A stretch of 52,539 nt of DNA from Alkalicoccus daliensis. GTDB taxonomy: Bacteria > Bacillota > Bacilli > Bacillales > Salisediminibacteriaceae. Shown here one piece after another: positions 1 through 9,214 of this stretch (its first letter is position 1; each line of letters begins with the position of its first letter). Made by a program: the position numbers and the translations under genes. The notes beneath the pieces were generated by a model, which was not told the DNA's origin, did not search any database, and saw only the letters and a list, made by a program, of their open reading frames with translations. The DNA lies in NCBI RefSeq assembly GCF_900103955.1, contig NZ_FNIL01000018.1, forward strand, positions 1 through 52,539, in the 5' to 3' direction.

Positions 1-349
1 AAGCCAGATACCGGACAACGATCCACTCGGATCAAGGCTGGCACTACCAACACAAAAAGTGGGTAAAAACCTTAAAGAAACATCGAATCTTTCAAAGTAT
101 GTCCAGAAAAGCAACCTGCGCAGATAATGCCATGATGGAGAATTTTTTCGGGATTCTCAAACAGGAGATGTATCACGGAGAAGACCTGGTTTCGTATGAA
201 GAACTGAAACGAAAACTGGAGAGCTACATGGAGTACTATAATCATGAACGTGTAAAAGCAAAATTGGACGGATTGAGCCCCATCCAATATCGGAATCAAA
301 CCATCCAATCAGCTTCATAAGAAAACTCTAACTTTTAGGGGTCACTACC
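1..349 (+). mobile_element. IS3-family insertion sequence, 3' end (truncated by window edge)
   Basis: The element enters from outside the window. It holds the C-terminal part of an IS3-type transposase and then about 29 non-coding bases ending near GGGGTCACTAC, which resembles an IS3/IS150-type right terminal repeat. The left end and any target duplication lie outside the window, so the exact boundary (345-350) is approximate. Confidence 0.7.
3..320 (+). CDS. IS3-family transposase OrfB, C-terminal fragment (5' end outside window)
   Basis: The reading frame is open from base 3 to the stop at 318-320, so only about the last 105 residues are visible. They contain the integrase-core block HSDQGWHYQ (second catalytic Asp region) and DNAMMENFFGILKQE, where the Glu of MEN is the third DDE residue, and end with the family-typical YNHERVKAKLDGLSPIQYR. 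This is the IS150-like branch of IS3 and catalyses cut-and-copy transposition. The fragment has no internal stop, so the full copy outside the window may be intact. Confidence 0.9.
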   Translation, partial: ARYRTTIHSDQGWHYQHKKWVKTLKKHRIFQSMSRKATCADNAMMENFFGILKQEMYHGEDLVSYEELKRKLESYMEYYNHERVKAKLDGLSPIQYRNQTIQSAS

Positions 350-470
350 TTGCCGTGGGGCTGGCCTTCAGCTATTTCTCCTGCCCGCAGGGGCAGAAGA
401 AAGGATCTTCAGACTGCGCTTGAATCCCACGGGCGTCACCGCCGGGCGCTATGGAGAATATATTTTTATA
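350..470. repeat. Fragment of a dispersed intergenic repeat
   Basis: CTTGCCGTGG followed by TTCAGCTATTTC and a CCTGCCCGCAGG-type palindrome recurs in related form near 10345, 17785, 21830 and 51310. I see no supported gene here; the short frames through it are repeat-derived. Confidence 0.5.
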
Positions 471-573
471 AAAAGTTGCACTTATACTGGAAACGCTGTA
501 TAAAATCCAATCGTCTTTTTTCTCAGTTGCTGTCGCAGAAAAGTCGACTCCTGGAGGATGAAGAACGATTCTC

Positions 574-677
574 ATATCTTCCCAGGCGTTCTTACTGGGA
601 AGATATAGTAAGCATGTGCGAAACCAGCCAATGATCTTCAAATCACTGGAAAAAGCTCTTTGCTTTCCAGTGATTTG
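574..677. other. Two strong inverted repeats in a gene-free stretch
   Basis: The first hairpin has a perfect 12-bp stem (574-585 with 595-606, 9-nt loop). The second has a perfect 13-bp stem (640-652 with 664-676, 11-nt loop), and CAGCCA/TGGCTG outside it extends the pairing with a bulge. Neither is followed by a T run on the plus strand. They could be transcript ends, repeat remnants or small-RNA structure; I cannot decide. The rest of 470-793 shows no gene. Confidence 0.5.
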
Positions 678-793
678 GCTGCGTGAAGCCATGCTAGCTG
701 AGAGAGTTCCCTCCGAAAAGCGACCCTTCGGAGACAAAAGTATACTAGCGAATACTTATACTGAAAAAGTACTTTCTCAACAGCCTCTTTCGT

Positions 794-1960
794 TTATAAA
801 TTTTCAAAGAAGACGCGCAGCACATCTGCACCGCCGACCATGGTACCGATCGTACTTCCGATATTCGATAAAATAACAACAAGCAGAATACGGGTTACTT
901 TGTTTCTCCAGAAACCTTTAAATGTCTGCACATCATCCGATAGCGCTTCTAGATCAGCAACATGCGGCCGGCGCAGGTAAGCCTGGGTAAAGCCGGCGAA
1001 CCATCCGGCAGCCATAAACGGATTCAGTGAACTGATCGGTGCGATAACAAAAGCAGTAAGGATTGTTAAAGGATGGCCAAAAGCAATTGCAGCACCCAGT
1101 GCTGAGAAAGAACCGTTCCATAACAGCCAGCTGATTGTCTGCTCCATACCGGCAGAAGGATTGTTCATAAAAGTATAAGCAATCACCGCAATGATGGCGA
1201 TAGGAATTGCCCAGCCGATCATTTTCGGAACAATCGATTTTTTCGGTGTTTCCATTAACTTATCAAGGTCGTGTTCATGTTTAATTTCTTCCAGAATGCC
1301 TGGAATGTGCGCGGCACCTAAAACAGCTACAATTTTCTTCCCTGGAGCATCCTTTATTTTCTGCGCCAGATACTGATCACGTTCATCAATTAAGGGCTCT
1401 TTTAAACGGGGAAATGCCTGTGAAAATTCATTCATGGCTGCATTAAGGGTATCCTGTTTTTTCATCCGTTCAAGCTCTTCTTCTGAAATATTCTCCTGCA
1501 CTAAAATACTTCCAAATACAGAAGTGATTAATTTCCCTTTTCCCAAGAATCCCAGGTTGCCCCAGATACGTGAGAACGTTGTTTGAATATTACGGTCTGC
1601 AAGGACAAGTTCTGCATTAATTTCCTTCGCAGATTCAACGCCCTGAATCATTTCCTGTCCGGGCTTAATGCCGAACTGCTTTGCCATCCTGTTTTGAAAA
1701 GAGGATATAGCCAGGTTCATGAATAGCAGCGTTGCTTTTTTCTCGCGGATTACCTTAAATATATCCATATTGCGCCAGCGGTCACTGTCGATCACCGACT
1801 GATACCGCTGTTCATCAAGCTCTACACATACAGAATCCGGCTGTTCCGCTTCAATTACTTCCTTTACCTGAATTGCGCTGGATTTTGAAACGTGCGCTGT
1901 TCCAATTAAAATAATTTCCTTATCATCTATCGTAATACGGGTAATATTTTCCTCACTCAT
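794..1960 (-). CDS. TraB/PrgY (GumN-like) family membrane protein
   Basis: The product is 388 aa. The N-terminal half carries the family's GTAHVS motif near residue 20 and VCVELDEQRY near residue 45, followed by GAAHIPGI near residue 215. The C-terminal third has several hydrophobic segments, so it is probably membrane-anchored. The family includes PrgY of enterococcal pheromone plasmids and a putative metalloprotease fold; the substrate in Bacillaceae is unknown. I chose ATG at 1960 because AGGGA lies about 8 nt before it. A GTG at 1987 would add nine residues. It stands alone, flanked by repeat debris on both sides. Confidence 0.85.
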   Translation of the reverse strand: MSEENITRITIDDKEIILIGTAHVSKSSAIQVKEVIEAEQPDSVCVELDEQRYQSVIDSDRWRNMDIFKVIREKKATLLFMNLAISSFQNRMAKQFGIKPGQEMIQGVESAKEINAELVLADRNIQTTFSRIWGNLGFLGKGKLITSVFGSILVQENISEEELERMKKQDTLNAAMNEFSQAFPRLKEPLIDERDQYLAQKIKDAPGKKIVAVLGAAHIPGILEEIKHEHDLDKLMETPKKSIVPKMIGWAIPIAIIAVIAYTFMNNPSAGMEQTISWLLWNGSFSALGAAIAFGHPLTILTAFVIAPISSLNPFMAAGWFAGFTQAYLRRPHVADLEALSDDVQTFKGFWRNKVTRILLVVILSNIGSTIGTMVGGADVLRVFFENL

Positions 1961-2144
1961 ACGAATCTGTCCCTCATTTCTTCTCACTTGCCTCTATCAT
2001 ATATTGAACTAATTAGATGATTTTTTCAATGGATTTGTAAAAGCGTCCCTCAGACACTTCCTTATCATCGGCAGATTTTTGATCTTTATTAAATAGCTGC
2101 CTTGAAAATAAAAGTTCCGCTAAAAAGAAGTAATACTGCTGCTG

Positions 2145-2480
2145 CACTTTCGGAGAGGCTGCCCAAGGGCTTGTTCCCGACTAATTTCTCTCACAGGATA
2201 CGGCTTCCATCGATCCACAGACAGCAGGGCAGAGACCGCCATGCTGTCTTTAAAAACCAGGATCGATTCCGCTCGTACTTCGTGACCAGGCCACTTGGAT
2301 TCTCGAAATGCGCTCGTGCTTCCTCTCCTTCGTTCCACAGCAGTATTAATTATCGGACTAGGGCAAAAATTTGCATGAGTGTTTCTATTAAAACTGGTGT
2401 TGTCAGGAGGCAGGGACCTCTTCGGCTCCTTTTTCTTCGCTTGCCGCGGAGAAATCTTTCAGCATTACCTTGGAAATAAG
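2145..2480. repeat. Degenerate dispersed repeat region
   Basis: Two blocks match other places in the window in inverted orientation. Bases 2149-2187 (GGAGAGGCTGCCC..., then AAGGGCTTGTTC and GACTAATT) match the complement of about 22040-22080. Bases 2415-2460 (GGCTCCTTTTTCTTCGCTTG, then CCGCGGAGAAATC) match the complement of 18015-18055. Open frames across this block are not protein-like. The remainder of 1961-2641 holds no gene I can support, apart from the leader of the next gene. Confidence 0.6.
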
Positions 2481-2641
2481 CAGGGGTCCGCAAAGCCAGT
2501 CCACTACGAGTGATTGCTGTCTTAAAAACTTCTGCAGAGATATTCAAAAAAGCATCACAATAGTTTGACAATTCTCCGTGTTTTTCACTGCATTTCATGC
2601 TAAAATGATAAAAAGAAACAAAAGGGAAGGGACGGGGACTG

Positions 2642-3253
2642 ATGAAACTCTGGATGAGAAGATTGACGATCATAATGATGTCAGTACTCACTCTTGGTGC
2701 CTACATACCGCAGCTCGACTGGGATGATGACAGAAAAGATAAAGATACAGAACTTCCGAACGGAGAGAAAAATTCTGCAGATTCTGCTTTTGATGAGGTA
2801 TCTGACAGTTCACTTGATCTGGAAGACGAAGAAGACCTCTGGTCCATAGATGAATATATAGATAACATGAATATGCAGGCGCGCGAGCAGATGCTTTCGA
2901 AGCTCGGTCCTAAAATCGTAAACCGCGTGGAGGATAATCTGCTGCAGGAAATCCTGCCGCAGATGGAAGAAGTTATTTCTTCTATTTATGAGCAGTCTGA
3001 CGATCAGGCGCCGCCGAAGCTAACGATTACGGAGCACCCTTCTACAGGATACGGGGAAAAAATATTTCATATTTATGATGAGGATGAAGAAACAGATGTT
3101 GTCCGATTTCATGTAAGACGCGATATGAAGCCAAAGCAGGGATACTTCTTTAACTTTCATTACCATTTAAAAGAAGATGGCTTTGAAGAACATCATACAC
3201 TCGGAGACGTTTATTGGGATAAAAACACCCCGCCGAAGTGGATGGCACATTAG
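2642..3253 (+). CDS. ypjP: YpjP-like protein
   Basis: The product is 203 aa. It starts MKLWMRRLTIIMMSVLTLGAY, a basic stretch and a hydrophobic segment that look like a signal anchor or signal peptide. An acidic, low-complexity linker follows (residues 30-75), then a conserved C-terminal part ending GYFFNFHYHLKEDGFEEHHTLGDVYWDKNTPPKW. The start motif and the C-terminal block match my memory of the Bacillus YpjP family, whose function is unknown. An AAGGGACGGGG site lies just upstream. It is a single-gene unit closed by the terminator at 3312. Confidence 0.75.
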   Translation: MKLWMRRLTIIMMSVLTLGAYIPQLDWDDDRKDKDTELPNGEKNSADSAFDEVSDSSLDLEDEEDLWSIDEYIDNMNMQAREQMLSKLGPKIVNRVEDNLLQEILPQMEEVISSIYEQSDDQAPPKLTITEHPSTGYGEKIFHIYDEDEETDVVRFHVRRDMKPKQGYFFNFHYHLKEDGFEEHHTLGDVYWDKNTPPKWMAH

Positions 3254-3311
3254 ACGGTACCGTTGACAGCGGCAACCTTAAAAAATCACTTATAAAAAAT
3301 CAATATCCTGC

Positions 3312-3345
3312 AGCGCTGGGAAGACAATCCTTCCCAGCGCTTTTC
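3312..3345 (+). terminator. Rho-independent terminator after ypjP
   Basis: A perfect 12-bp stem (3312-3323 with 3330-3341, 6-nt loop) runs into a short T run. Confidence 0.85.
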
Positions 3346-3448
3346 ACTGTCACATATTCTTCACTTTTCAAATGAGCACCCTTGATGTACCGTGCGCAAA
3401 AATGATTTATAATGAAACAATGGTAAAACAGGAAGGAGTTATGTCTGC

Positions 3449-5173
3449 ATGACAGCTCAACAAAGGCTGAAAGAATTATCTAAACAGGACAAAACAACGC
3501 GGCGTCTGTTGATGCTTATTTCTGCTGCAATCGGTCTCACTATTGTAGCGCAGGCATATTTTATTGTGTCCGTCGTTGATCAAATATTCCTCCAGGGGGC
3601 CTCTGTTGCGGAAGTAGCCTGGCCGCTGTTTGGTGTACTTGTTTCATTAGCACTTCGTGCGCTGCTGCAATATGTGAACAATCGCACAGGTGAGCGGATG
3701 GCAGCCCGTATGAAGCAGAAATTCCGCAGTCAATTAATTAATAAATATACACGCAATCCAGTGCTGACCTCTGAGGAGGGGCAGTCGGGCGGTAAGGTAA
3801 GTGTGCTTCTCGATGCTGTCGATGAACTCGATGCCTATTTCAGCCAATATTACGTAGTAATGATGCAGTCCTCCCTCGTTCCGCTTATTTTATTAGGCGC
3901 TATCTTTTACATGAACTGGGTGTCCGGACTGATCCTGTTAATTACAGCTCCGTTTATTCCCGTTATGATGATTGTGATCGGAAATAATACACAGAAAAAA
4001 TCGGAAGAACAAATGAGTCAGCTGCAGGCTTTTTCCGGAAAATTTTTAGATATTCTACAGGGGCTTTCCACGCTGAAATTATTAGGGAAAGCAGAAAAGC
4101 AAGTGGAGGAAGTTGAAAAAAGCAGCTTAAATTACAGAGACGCCACAATGACGGTATTAAAAATTGCCTTTCTTTCTTCTTTAATGCTTGAATTTATTTC
4201 GATGCTGAGTATTTCGCTTGTAGCTCTTGAAGTCGGGCTGCGCCTCGTGTTGTACGATCAGCTTTCCTTCTTTATCGCATTTTTCGTCCTGATTCTGGCA
4301 CCTGAATTTTTTGCTTCCTTGAAAGAAATGGGAAGTGCATTTCATGCGGGCCGTGGAAGTATGGCAGCCGCGGATAAAATATATGCAGAGCTTGATAAAG
4401 AAGAAAAACAGACAGAGTGGGGAGAAAAAGCTGTACCGCCGTCTCCTGCACTTACTTTTCGCAGTGTCTCTTTCGCTTACGATGAAGAACGCTTTCAGTT
4501 CGGACCTGTGTCTCTGCACATGGAGGCAGGCTCACACACCGCTGTGGTTGGGAGGAGCGGAGCTGGGAAAACTACGATGATGCAGCTGATTTCCGGGCTT
4601 CTTCCTGCAGAAGGAGAAATAAAGCTGGATGGAAATCCCCTTTCACAGCACCGGGAATCTTCCTGGTTTCAGGAAGTTGCGTATGTGACGCAGCACCCGT
4701 TTCTCTTCTCAGGCACGTTAAAGGAAAATATCCTGCTCGGAGTAAAGCAGGGGGAGGAAGATGCGCTTCAAAAAGCAGTGGAAAAATCTGGTCTTCGGGA
4801 AGTGGTTGATCAGCTGCCGGAAGGTCTGGAAACAAAGATCGGGGAAGGCGGCCGAGGCCTCTCCGGAGGAGAGAAGCAAAGGGTGGCGGTTGCCCGTGCT
4901 TTTATGAAAAAACCGACGATTCTTTTGTTTGATGAACCGACAACCGGTCTTGATGTGAAAACAGAACAGATTCTCCAGCAGTCTATTGCAGAATTATCAC
5001 AGGGAGCTACTGTAGTAACGATTGCCCACCGGCTTCACACAATTCAGCAGGCAGATCAGATTATTTTCCTGGAAGATGGAAAACTGGCAGCCTCAGGAAG
5101 CCACCAGGAACTGCTCGCGCAGTCAGCAGAGTATCAGAATATGGTAAACGTACAGCAGGGGGTGCGGATATGA
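3449..5173 (+). CDS. cydD: Thiol reductant ABC exporter subunit CydD
   Basis: The product is 574 aa. It has an N-terminal six-helix ABC transmembrane domain (about residues 15-310) followed by an ABC ATPase domain with Walker A GRSGAGKTT (about 370), signature LSGGEKQR (about 470) and Walker B ILLFDEP. CydDC heterodimers act in the cytoplasmic membrane and are required to assemble cytochrome bd oxidase; transport of reduced thiols or heme has been proposed. It overlaps the next gene by ATGA. In B. subtilis the pair follows cydAB, which is not present here. Naming of the two subunits differs between E. coli and B. subtilis. Confidence 0.9.
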   Translation: MTAQQRLKELSKQDKTTRRLLMLISAAIGLTIVAQAYFIVSVVDQIFLQGASVAEVAWPLFGVLVSLALRALLQYVNNRTGERMAARMKQKFRSQLINKYTRNPVLTSEEGQSGGKVSVLLDAVDELDAYFSQYYVVMMQSSLVPLILLGAIFYMNWVSGLILLITAPFIPVMMIVIGNNTQKKSEEQMSQLQAFSGKFLDILQGLSTLKLLGKAEKQVEEVEKSSLNYRDATMTVLKIAFLSSLMLEFISMLSISLVALEVGLRLVLYDQLSFFIAFFVLILAPEFFASLKEMGSAFHAGRGSMAAADKIYAELDKEEKQTEWGEKAVPPSPALTFRSVSFAYDEERFQFGPVSLHMEAGSHTAVVGRSGAGKTTMMQLISGLLPAEGEIKLDGNPLSQHRESSWFQEVAYVTQHPFLFSGTLKENILLGVKQGEEDALQKAVEKSGLREVVDQLPEGLETKIGEGGRGLSGGEKQRVAVARAFMKKPTILLFDEPTTGLDVKTEQILQQSIAELSQGATVVTIAHRLHTIQQADQIIFLEDGKLAASGSHQELLAQSAEYQNMVNVQQGVRI

Positions 5174-6885
5174 AGGAAATAACACGGCTCTTACTTACGG
5201 AAAAAAGAGATATATTCCTTTCTGTGCTGTTTGGTTTTCTCGCAGGAATGGGAGCGGTAGCTTTATTTGCCAACAGCGGCTATTTAATTTCCAGAGCTGC
5301 TGTTGCACCGCCTTTAGCAGTGCTCACTGTCACAATCGCCCTCCTGAAACTGTTCAGCTTTACCCGGGCATTAAGCCGTTATGGGGAGCGATATTATTCC
5401 CACCGGGCAACCTTTACTATGCTTAGTAATATCCGCAGTCACTTCTTTCAGCGGCTGGAACCACTGGCTCCAAGAATCTCTCACAAATTTAAAAGCGGAG
5501 ATCTTCTCTCACGTATCGTTGGCGATGTGGAAAGCCTGCAGAATTATTTTCTGCGCGTGTACTACCCTCCGATCGTGATGATTACAGTTTTTCTTGCCAC
5601 GATAGCCTTCACAGCTTATTTTTCTATTCCTGTCGCAGTCATTTTAATTGCAGGTGTGCTTGTGACCGGCTGGCTGATACCTGCCTGGTTTCAGGTTCGG
5701 CACAGAAAAATTTCTTCTGAGATCCGAAAAGCAAGAGGAGAAGTTTCTACTGAGATCACAGAATTTTTATATGGGTTCCAGGATTTAAAGCTTCATCAGA
5801 AGTTAGAGGAAAAAGAAGATGCGCTTCTTGCTTCTTCCCGCCACTATATTGAGGAGCAGGCAGGAGCCTCTCACAGAAGGCTCGCCAGTGTCTCATGGAA
5901 TCAGTCAATCGCTTTTACAATTTCCTGGATTGTACTTGCAGCAGGGGCTTATCTTACAGCGGAAGGGCAGATGGAAGGAGTCTTTCTTGCGATGCTTGTG
6001 ATGGTAAGCCTGACAGTATTTGAAAATGCAACGCCGATGGCAGCGTATCCTTCCTATGCAGAAGAAAGCAGGCAGGCAGCAGCCCGGTTGGAAGAAGTAA
6101 TGCAGGATGAATCTTCCCGTCTTCCTGAAAAGAAGCAGCTGCGTGCCCTTCCGCAGGGGACTCCGGAGATTTCCTTTCAAGGTGCTTCATTTACGTACCC
6201 GGAAGAATCCCGCAGTGTGCTGAAAGAAATTAATCTTACTATTGCTCCCGGTACGAAAACAGCTGTTGTCGGAGGGAGCGGGTCAGGCAAATCTACAATG
6301 ATTCAGCTTATCCTCGGTATTTATCTGCCGGAAGATGGAAAGGTCTCCATCAGTGGCATATCGACCGAAGAATTGGAAGATAAAAAGATATGGGAAAAAA
6401 CAAATGCCATTCTGCAGGATCAGCATTTCTTCTTTGGGACTGTAAGAGAAAATCTGCTCATATCCAATGATGAAGCAAATGATGCACAGATGAAAAATGC
6501 TTTAGCGCGGATGAATCTCGCGTACCTTTCTCTCGATACGACGCTCACAGAAAAAGGGAAAAACCTTTCCGGCGGTGAGAGACAGCGCCTTGGACTTGCG
6601 CGCTCTATGTTGAGAGAGGCAGAGCTCTGGCTGCTTGATGAACCTACTTCATCTGTAGATGCAGCAACTGAAGCCAAAGTAATGAATGAAATATTCACAG
6701 AAGCAGAGAATAAAACTTTAATTCTGGTGAGCCATAAGCTGCAGGGACTTGAAGATATGGACCAGATTGTTGTCATGGACCATGGCAGCATCGCAGAGAC
6801 AGGAACATTTGCAGAGCTGATGGAGAAGCGCGGGGTGTTTTACCAGATGAAACAAATTGAAGCAGAGCTCTTCGCTGCCGGTTAA
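5170..6885 (+). CDS. cydC: Thiol reductant ABC exporter subunit CydC
   Basis: The product is 571 aa and is the second half of the heterodimeric exporter. The N-terminal membrane domain includes the family-typical FLAGMGAVALFANSGYLISRAA block at residues 18-40. The ATPase domain has Walker A GGSGSGKST near 370, signature LSGGERQR near 470 and Walker B LWLLDEPTSSVD. The start overlaps the cydD stop by four bases, which implies translational coupling and balanced subunit levels. The operon ends at the terminator at 7006. Confidence 0.9.
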   Translation: MKEITRLLLTEKRDIFLSVLFGFLAGMGAVALFANSGYLISRAAVAPPLAVLTVTIALLKLFSFTRALSRYGERYYSHRATFTMLSNIRSHFFQRLEPLAPRISHKFKSGDLLSRIVGDVESLQNYFLRVYYPPIVMITVFLATIAFTAYFSIPVAVILIAGVLVTGWLIPAWFQVRHRKISSEIRKARGEVSTEITEFLYGFQDLKLHQKLEEKEDALLASSRHYIEEQAGASHRRLASVSWNQSIAFTISWIVLAAGAYLTAEGQMEGVFLAMLVMVSLTVFENATPMAAYPSYAEESRQAAARLEEVMQDESSRLPEKKQLRALPQGTPEISFQGASFTYPEESRSVLKEINLTIAPGTKTAVVGGSGSGKSTMIQLILGIYLPEDGKVSISGISTEELEDKKIWEKTNAILQDQHFFFGTVRENLLISNDEANDAQMKNALARMNLAYLSLDTTLTEKGKNLSGGERQRLGLARSMLREAELWLLDEPTSSVDAATEAKVMNEIFTEAENKTLILVSHKLQGLEDMDQIVVMDHGSIAETGTFAELMEKRGVFYQMKQIEAELFAAG

Positions 6886-7005
6886 AGGCTTTGCAGGCAG
6901 ACATGTACCGCACCTGCGGAAGTTTTCATTATCGGAGGGGAGATTTATTCTCCAAGTGCGGACTATATAAACAATTTATTCTTTATCTTTTTTTGTTTAT
7001 CCTTT

Positions 7006-7037
7006 AAGACAGCCGGTAAAAAGGCTGTCTTTTTTTA
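7006..7037 (+). terminator. Terminator of the cydDC unit
   Basis: AAGACAGCC (7006-7014) pairs with GGCTGTCTT (7023-7031) across an 8-nt loop, followed by a run of T. Confidence 0.85.
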
Positions 7038-7106
7038 TCCTCTTTTCCCATAGCTATACAAAGTAAAGTTCGCTATGATGAAAGAAATACAGATGGGGAG
7101 GACACA

Positions 7107-8582
7107 ATGCTTCAGGAAAATGATTACATAAAAATGGATGCAGCTGCGCTTGCGGCTGGAATAAAGCAAAAGGAATTCAGTCCGGAAGAAGTAATGAAAG
7201 CTTTTGAAGCAAGGAAAACGAAAGTGAACCCTGCTTTAAATGCAGTTGTACGCTCCAGGAACCGGGAAATAGTGTTAAAGGAATATCAAAAACAAAGCAT
7301 ATTCAGTGGTGTCCCTTTTTTAACGAAAGATATTTCCCAGGCAATAAAAGGAGAACTGCTCACGGCAGGATCATCTCTTCTGCACCATCATTCAATAGAA
7401 GACTCCCATCTGGTCAGCCGTTTCCGCCAGTCGGGATTCATGATAGCCGGGCAGACGAATACACCTGAATTTGGGCTGAAAAACATTACAGAACCAAAAA
7501 GATATGGACCGACCCGTAATCCTCATCATCTGGAATTCAGTGCAGGCGGTTCAAGCGGAGGGGCAGCAGCTGCAGTCGCCGCTGGAATGGTGCCTATTGC
7601 CGGAGCGAGTGATGGAGGAGGATCGATCCGAATTCCTGCCTCGTTTACAGGCATATTCGGGTTAAAACCGACAAGAGGAAGAACCCCTGTCGGACCGGGA
7701 ACAGGAAGGCAGTGGCAGGGTGCTGCGATTGACTTTTGTGTAAGCAGATCCGTAAGGGACAGTGCTTTACTGTTAAAGGAAGTACAAGTATTTCAAAGAG
7801 AAGCAGCCTTTCCTTATCCGGTAATCCCCCATGATACATTTTTAAAAATCAGCCGCCCCCTGCCAAAGCTGAGAATTGCATTCAGCAGCATAAGTCCTGT
7901 CGGGACAAAAGTCAGCAAAGCGGCAGAAAATGCTTTGTTCCAGACGGTCGCGTTTTTAAAAGAAGAAGGACACGAACTGGAAGAAGCGGCACCTGCGATA
8001 GATGGCAGAGAGCTGATGAGAAAATACTATGTAATGAACAGCGGGGAAATGGCTGCAGTGGGCTCCAGATTGCACCAGGCGCTTGGAAGAAAAATCCGCC
8101 AAGAGGAATTTGAACTGGAATCGTGGATGCTGCAGGAAGCAGGAAAATATATATCCGGTGCGGAATATGCACAAAGTCTGCAGTCCTGGGATGAGGCTGC
8201 TTTCATAATGAGTGAATTTCATCAGCAGTATGATATTTATCTGACTCCTGCTACTGCAGACTCCGCACCGCGTGTCGGAGAACTTACTTACAGTGCGCAG
8301 GAAGACAGGGTGTGGAGAGAACGAATGAAGCAGACGGAAAACCGGCAGGAACTTATATATGAGATGTTTCTGCCAAGTCTTGCTTACACTCCTTTTACGC
8401 AGCTGGCGAATTTAACAGGACAGCCTGCTGTCTCGCTTCCTGTGGGAGAAAGCGAACTCGGTATGCCTGTAGGTGTGCAGGCGATGGCCTGGAAAGGCGA
8501 AGAAATTTTACTGCTGCAGCTTGCAGATAAATTAGAAAGATCTCCTCTTTGGAAGCAAAAAAGTTTACCAGAAATTTTTTAA
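7107..8582 (+). CDS. Amidase-signature family amidase
   Basis: The product is 491 aa, within the usual range for the family. The amidase signature is complete: Lys74 in PFLTKD, the cis-Ser in GGSSGG (about 149) and the nucleophile Ser173 in DGGGSIRIPASFTG. These enzymes hydrolyse carboxamides through a Ser-cisSer-Lys triad in the cytoplasm. GatA is unlikely because no gatC or gatB flanks it. The substrate cannot be predicted from sequence. A strong GGGGAGGA site lies upstream and the gene appears monocistronic. Confidence 0.88.
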   Translation: MLQENDYIKMDAAALAAGIKQKEFSPEEVMKAFEARKTKVNPALNAVVRSRNREIVLKEYQKQSIFSGVPFLTKDISQAIKGELLTAGSSLLHHHSIEDSHLVSRFRQSGFMIAGQTNTPEFGLKNITEPKRYGPTRNPHHLEFSAGGSSGGAAAAVAAGMVPIAGASDGGGSIRIPASFTGIFGLKPTRGRTPVGPGTGRQWQGAAIDFCVSRSVRDSALLLKEVQVFQREAAFPYPVIPHDTFLKISRPLPKLRIAFSSISPVGTKVSKAAENALFQTVAFLKEEGHELEEAAPAIDGRELMRKYYVMNSGEMAAVGSRLHQALGRKIRQEEFELESWMLQEAGKYISGAEYAQSLQSWDEAAFIMSEFHQQYDIYLTPATADSAPRVGELTYSAQEDRVWRERMKQTENRQELIYEMFLPSLAYTPFTQLANLTGQPAVSLPVGESELGMPVGVQAMAWKGEEILLLQLADKLERSPLWKQKSLPEIF

Positions 8583-8650
8583 TTAAGTGATCCAAATTGG
8601 CTTGCTGCACGTTATATAAGTAACGAAGCAATCCTGAAAAGGAGGGTAAA

Positions 8651-9214
8651 ATGGAAAAGATGGAAGATACAGAGGTGTATGGACAGATTTTAAAAAAAGA
8701 TAAAGAAGCGCTGGAGCAGCTGTATGATAAATATGAAAAGCTGCTGTTTTCTTTTGCATTAAAGATGGTAAGAAGCCCGGAAAGTGCAGAAGAAGTAGTA
8801 CAGGAAGTAATGATGAAATTATGGAGGGGCAGCGGCGGTATTTACGATGAAGAAAAAGGGAAATTTTCTTCCTGGATCCTTACGATGACAAGAAACACTT
8901 CCATTGATTACCTGCGAAAGCAGAACAGACGGCAGGAGGAAGAAGTCCATCAGGAAATGGAACTCCAGGATACACAGGCTCCTGTAGAAGAAATAGTAGA
9001 ATGGAAGCAGCAGAGAGAAAGAATAAAAGAAGCGATGACTTCCCTGAAGCAGGAACAGCAGCATGTCATTGAAATGTTTTATTTTAAAGGGTACTCCCAG
9101 AAAATGATTGCAGATAAAATAAATATTCCTTTAGGTACGGTGAAAGGACGAATACGATTGGCATTAAAGCACCTGAAAAGTGAACTTGCAATGGAAAGGG
9201 GGGATTGGCAATGA
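8651..9214 (+). CDS. ECF-type RNA polymerase sigma factor
   Basis: The product is 187 aa. It has sigma region 2 (ALEQLYDKYEKLLFSFALKM through FSSWILTMTRNTSIDYLRK, about residues 20-95) and region 4 (EQQHVIEMFYFKGYSQKMIA followed by PLGTVKGRIRLALKHL, about 130-180), with no region 3, as expected for group 4 sigma factors. AAAGGAGGG precedes the start. The stop overlaps the anti-sigma start by ATGA. The pairing with an RskA-type anti-sigma suggests a SigK-like envelope or redox stress regulator; the signal is unknown. Confidence 0.9.
   Translation: MEKMEDTEVYGQILKKDKEALEQLYDKYEKLLFSFALKMVRSPESAEEVVQEVMMKLWRGSGGIYDEEKGKFSSWILTMTRNTSIDYLRKQNRRQEEEVHQEMELQDTQAPVEEIVEWKQQRERIKEAMTSLKQEQQHVIEMFYFKGYSQKMIADKINIPLGTVKGRIRLALKHLKSELAMERGDWQ

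Noticed and set aside
2102-2691. Frames on both strands before ypjP
   Set aside because: They translate degenerate dispersed repeat; the same peptide stretch (LRGKRRKRSRR) appears from the repeat near 18020.
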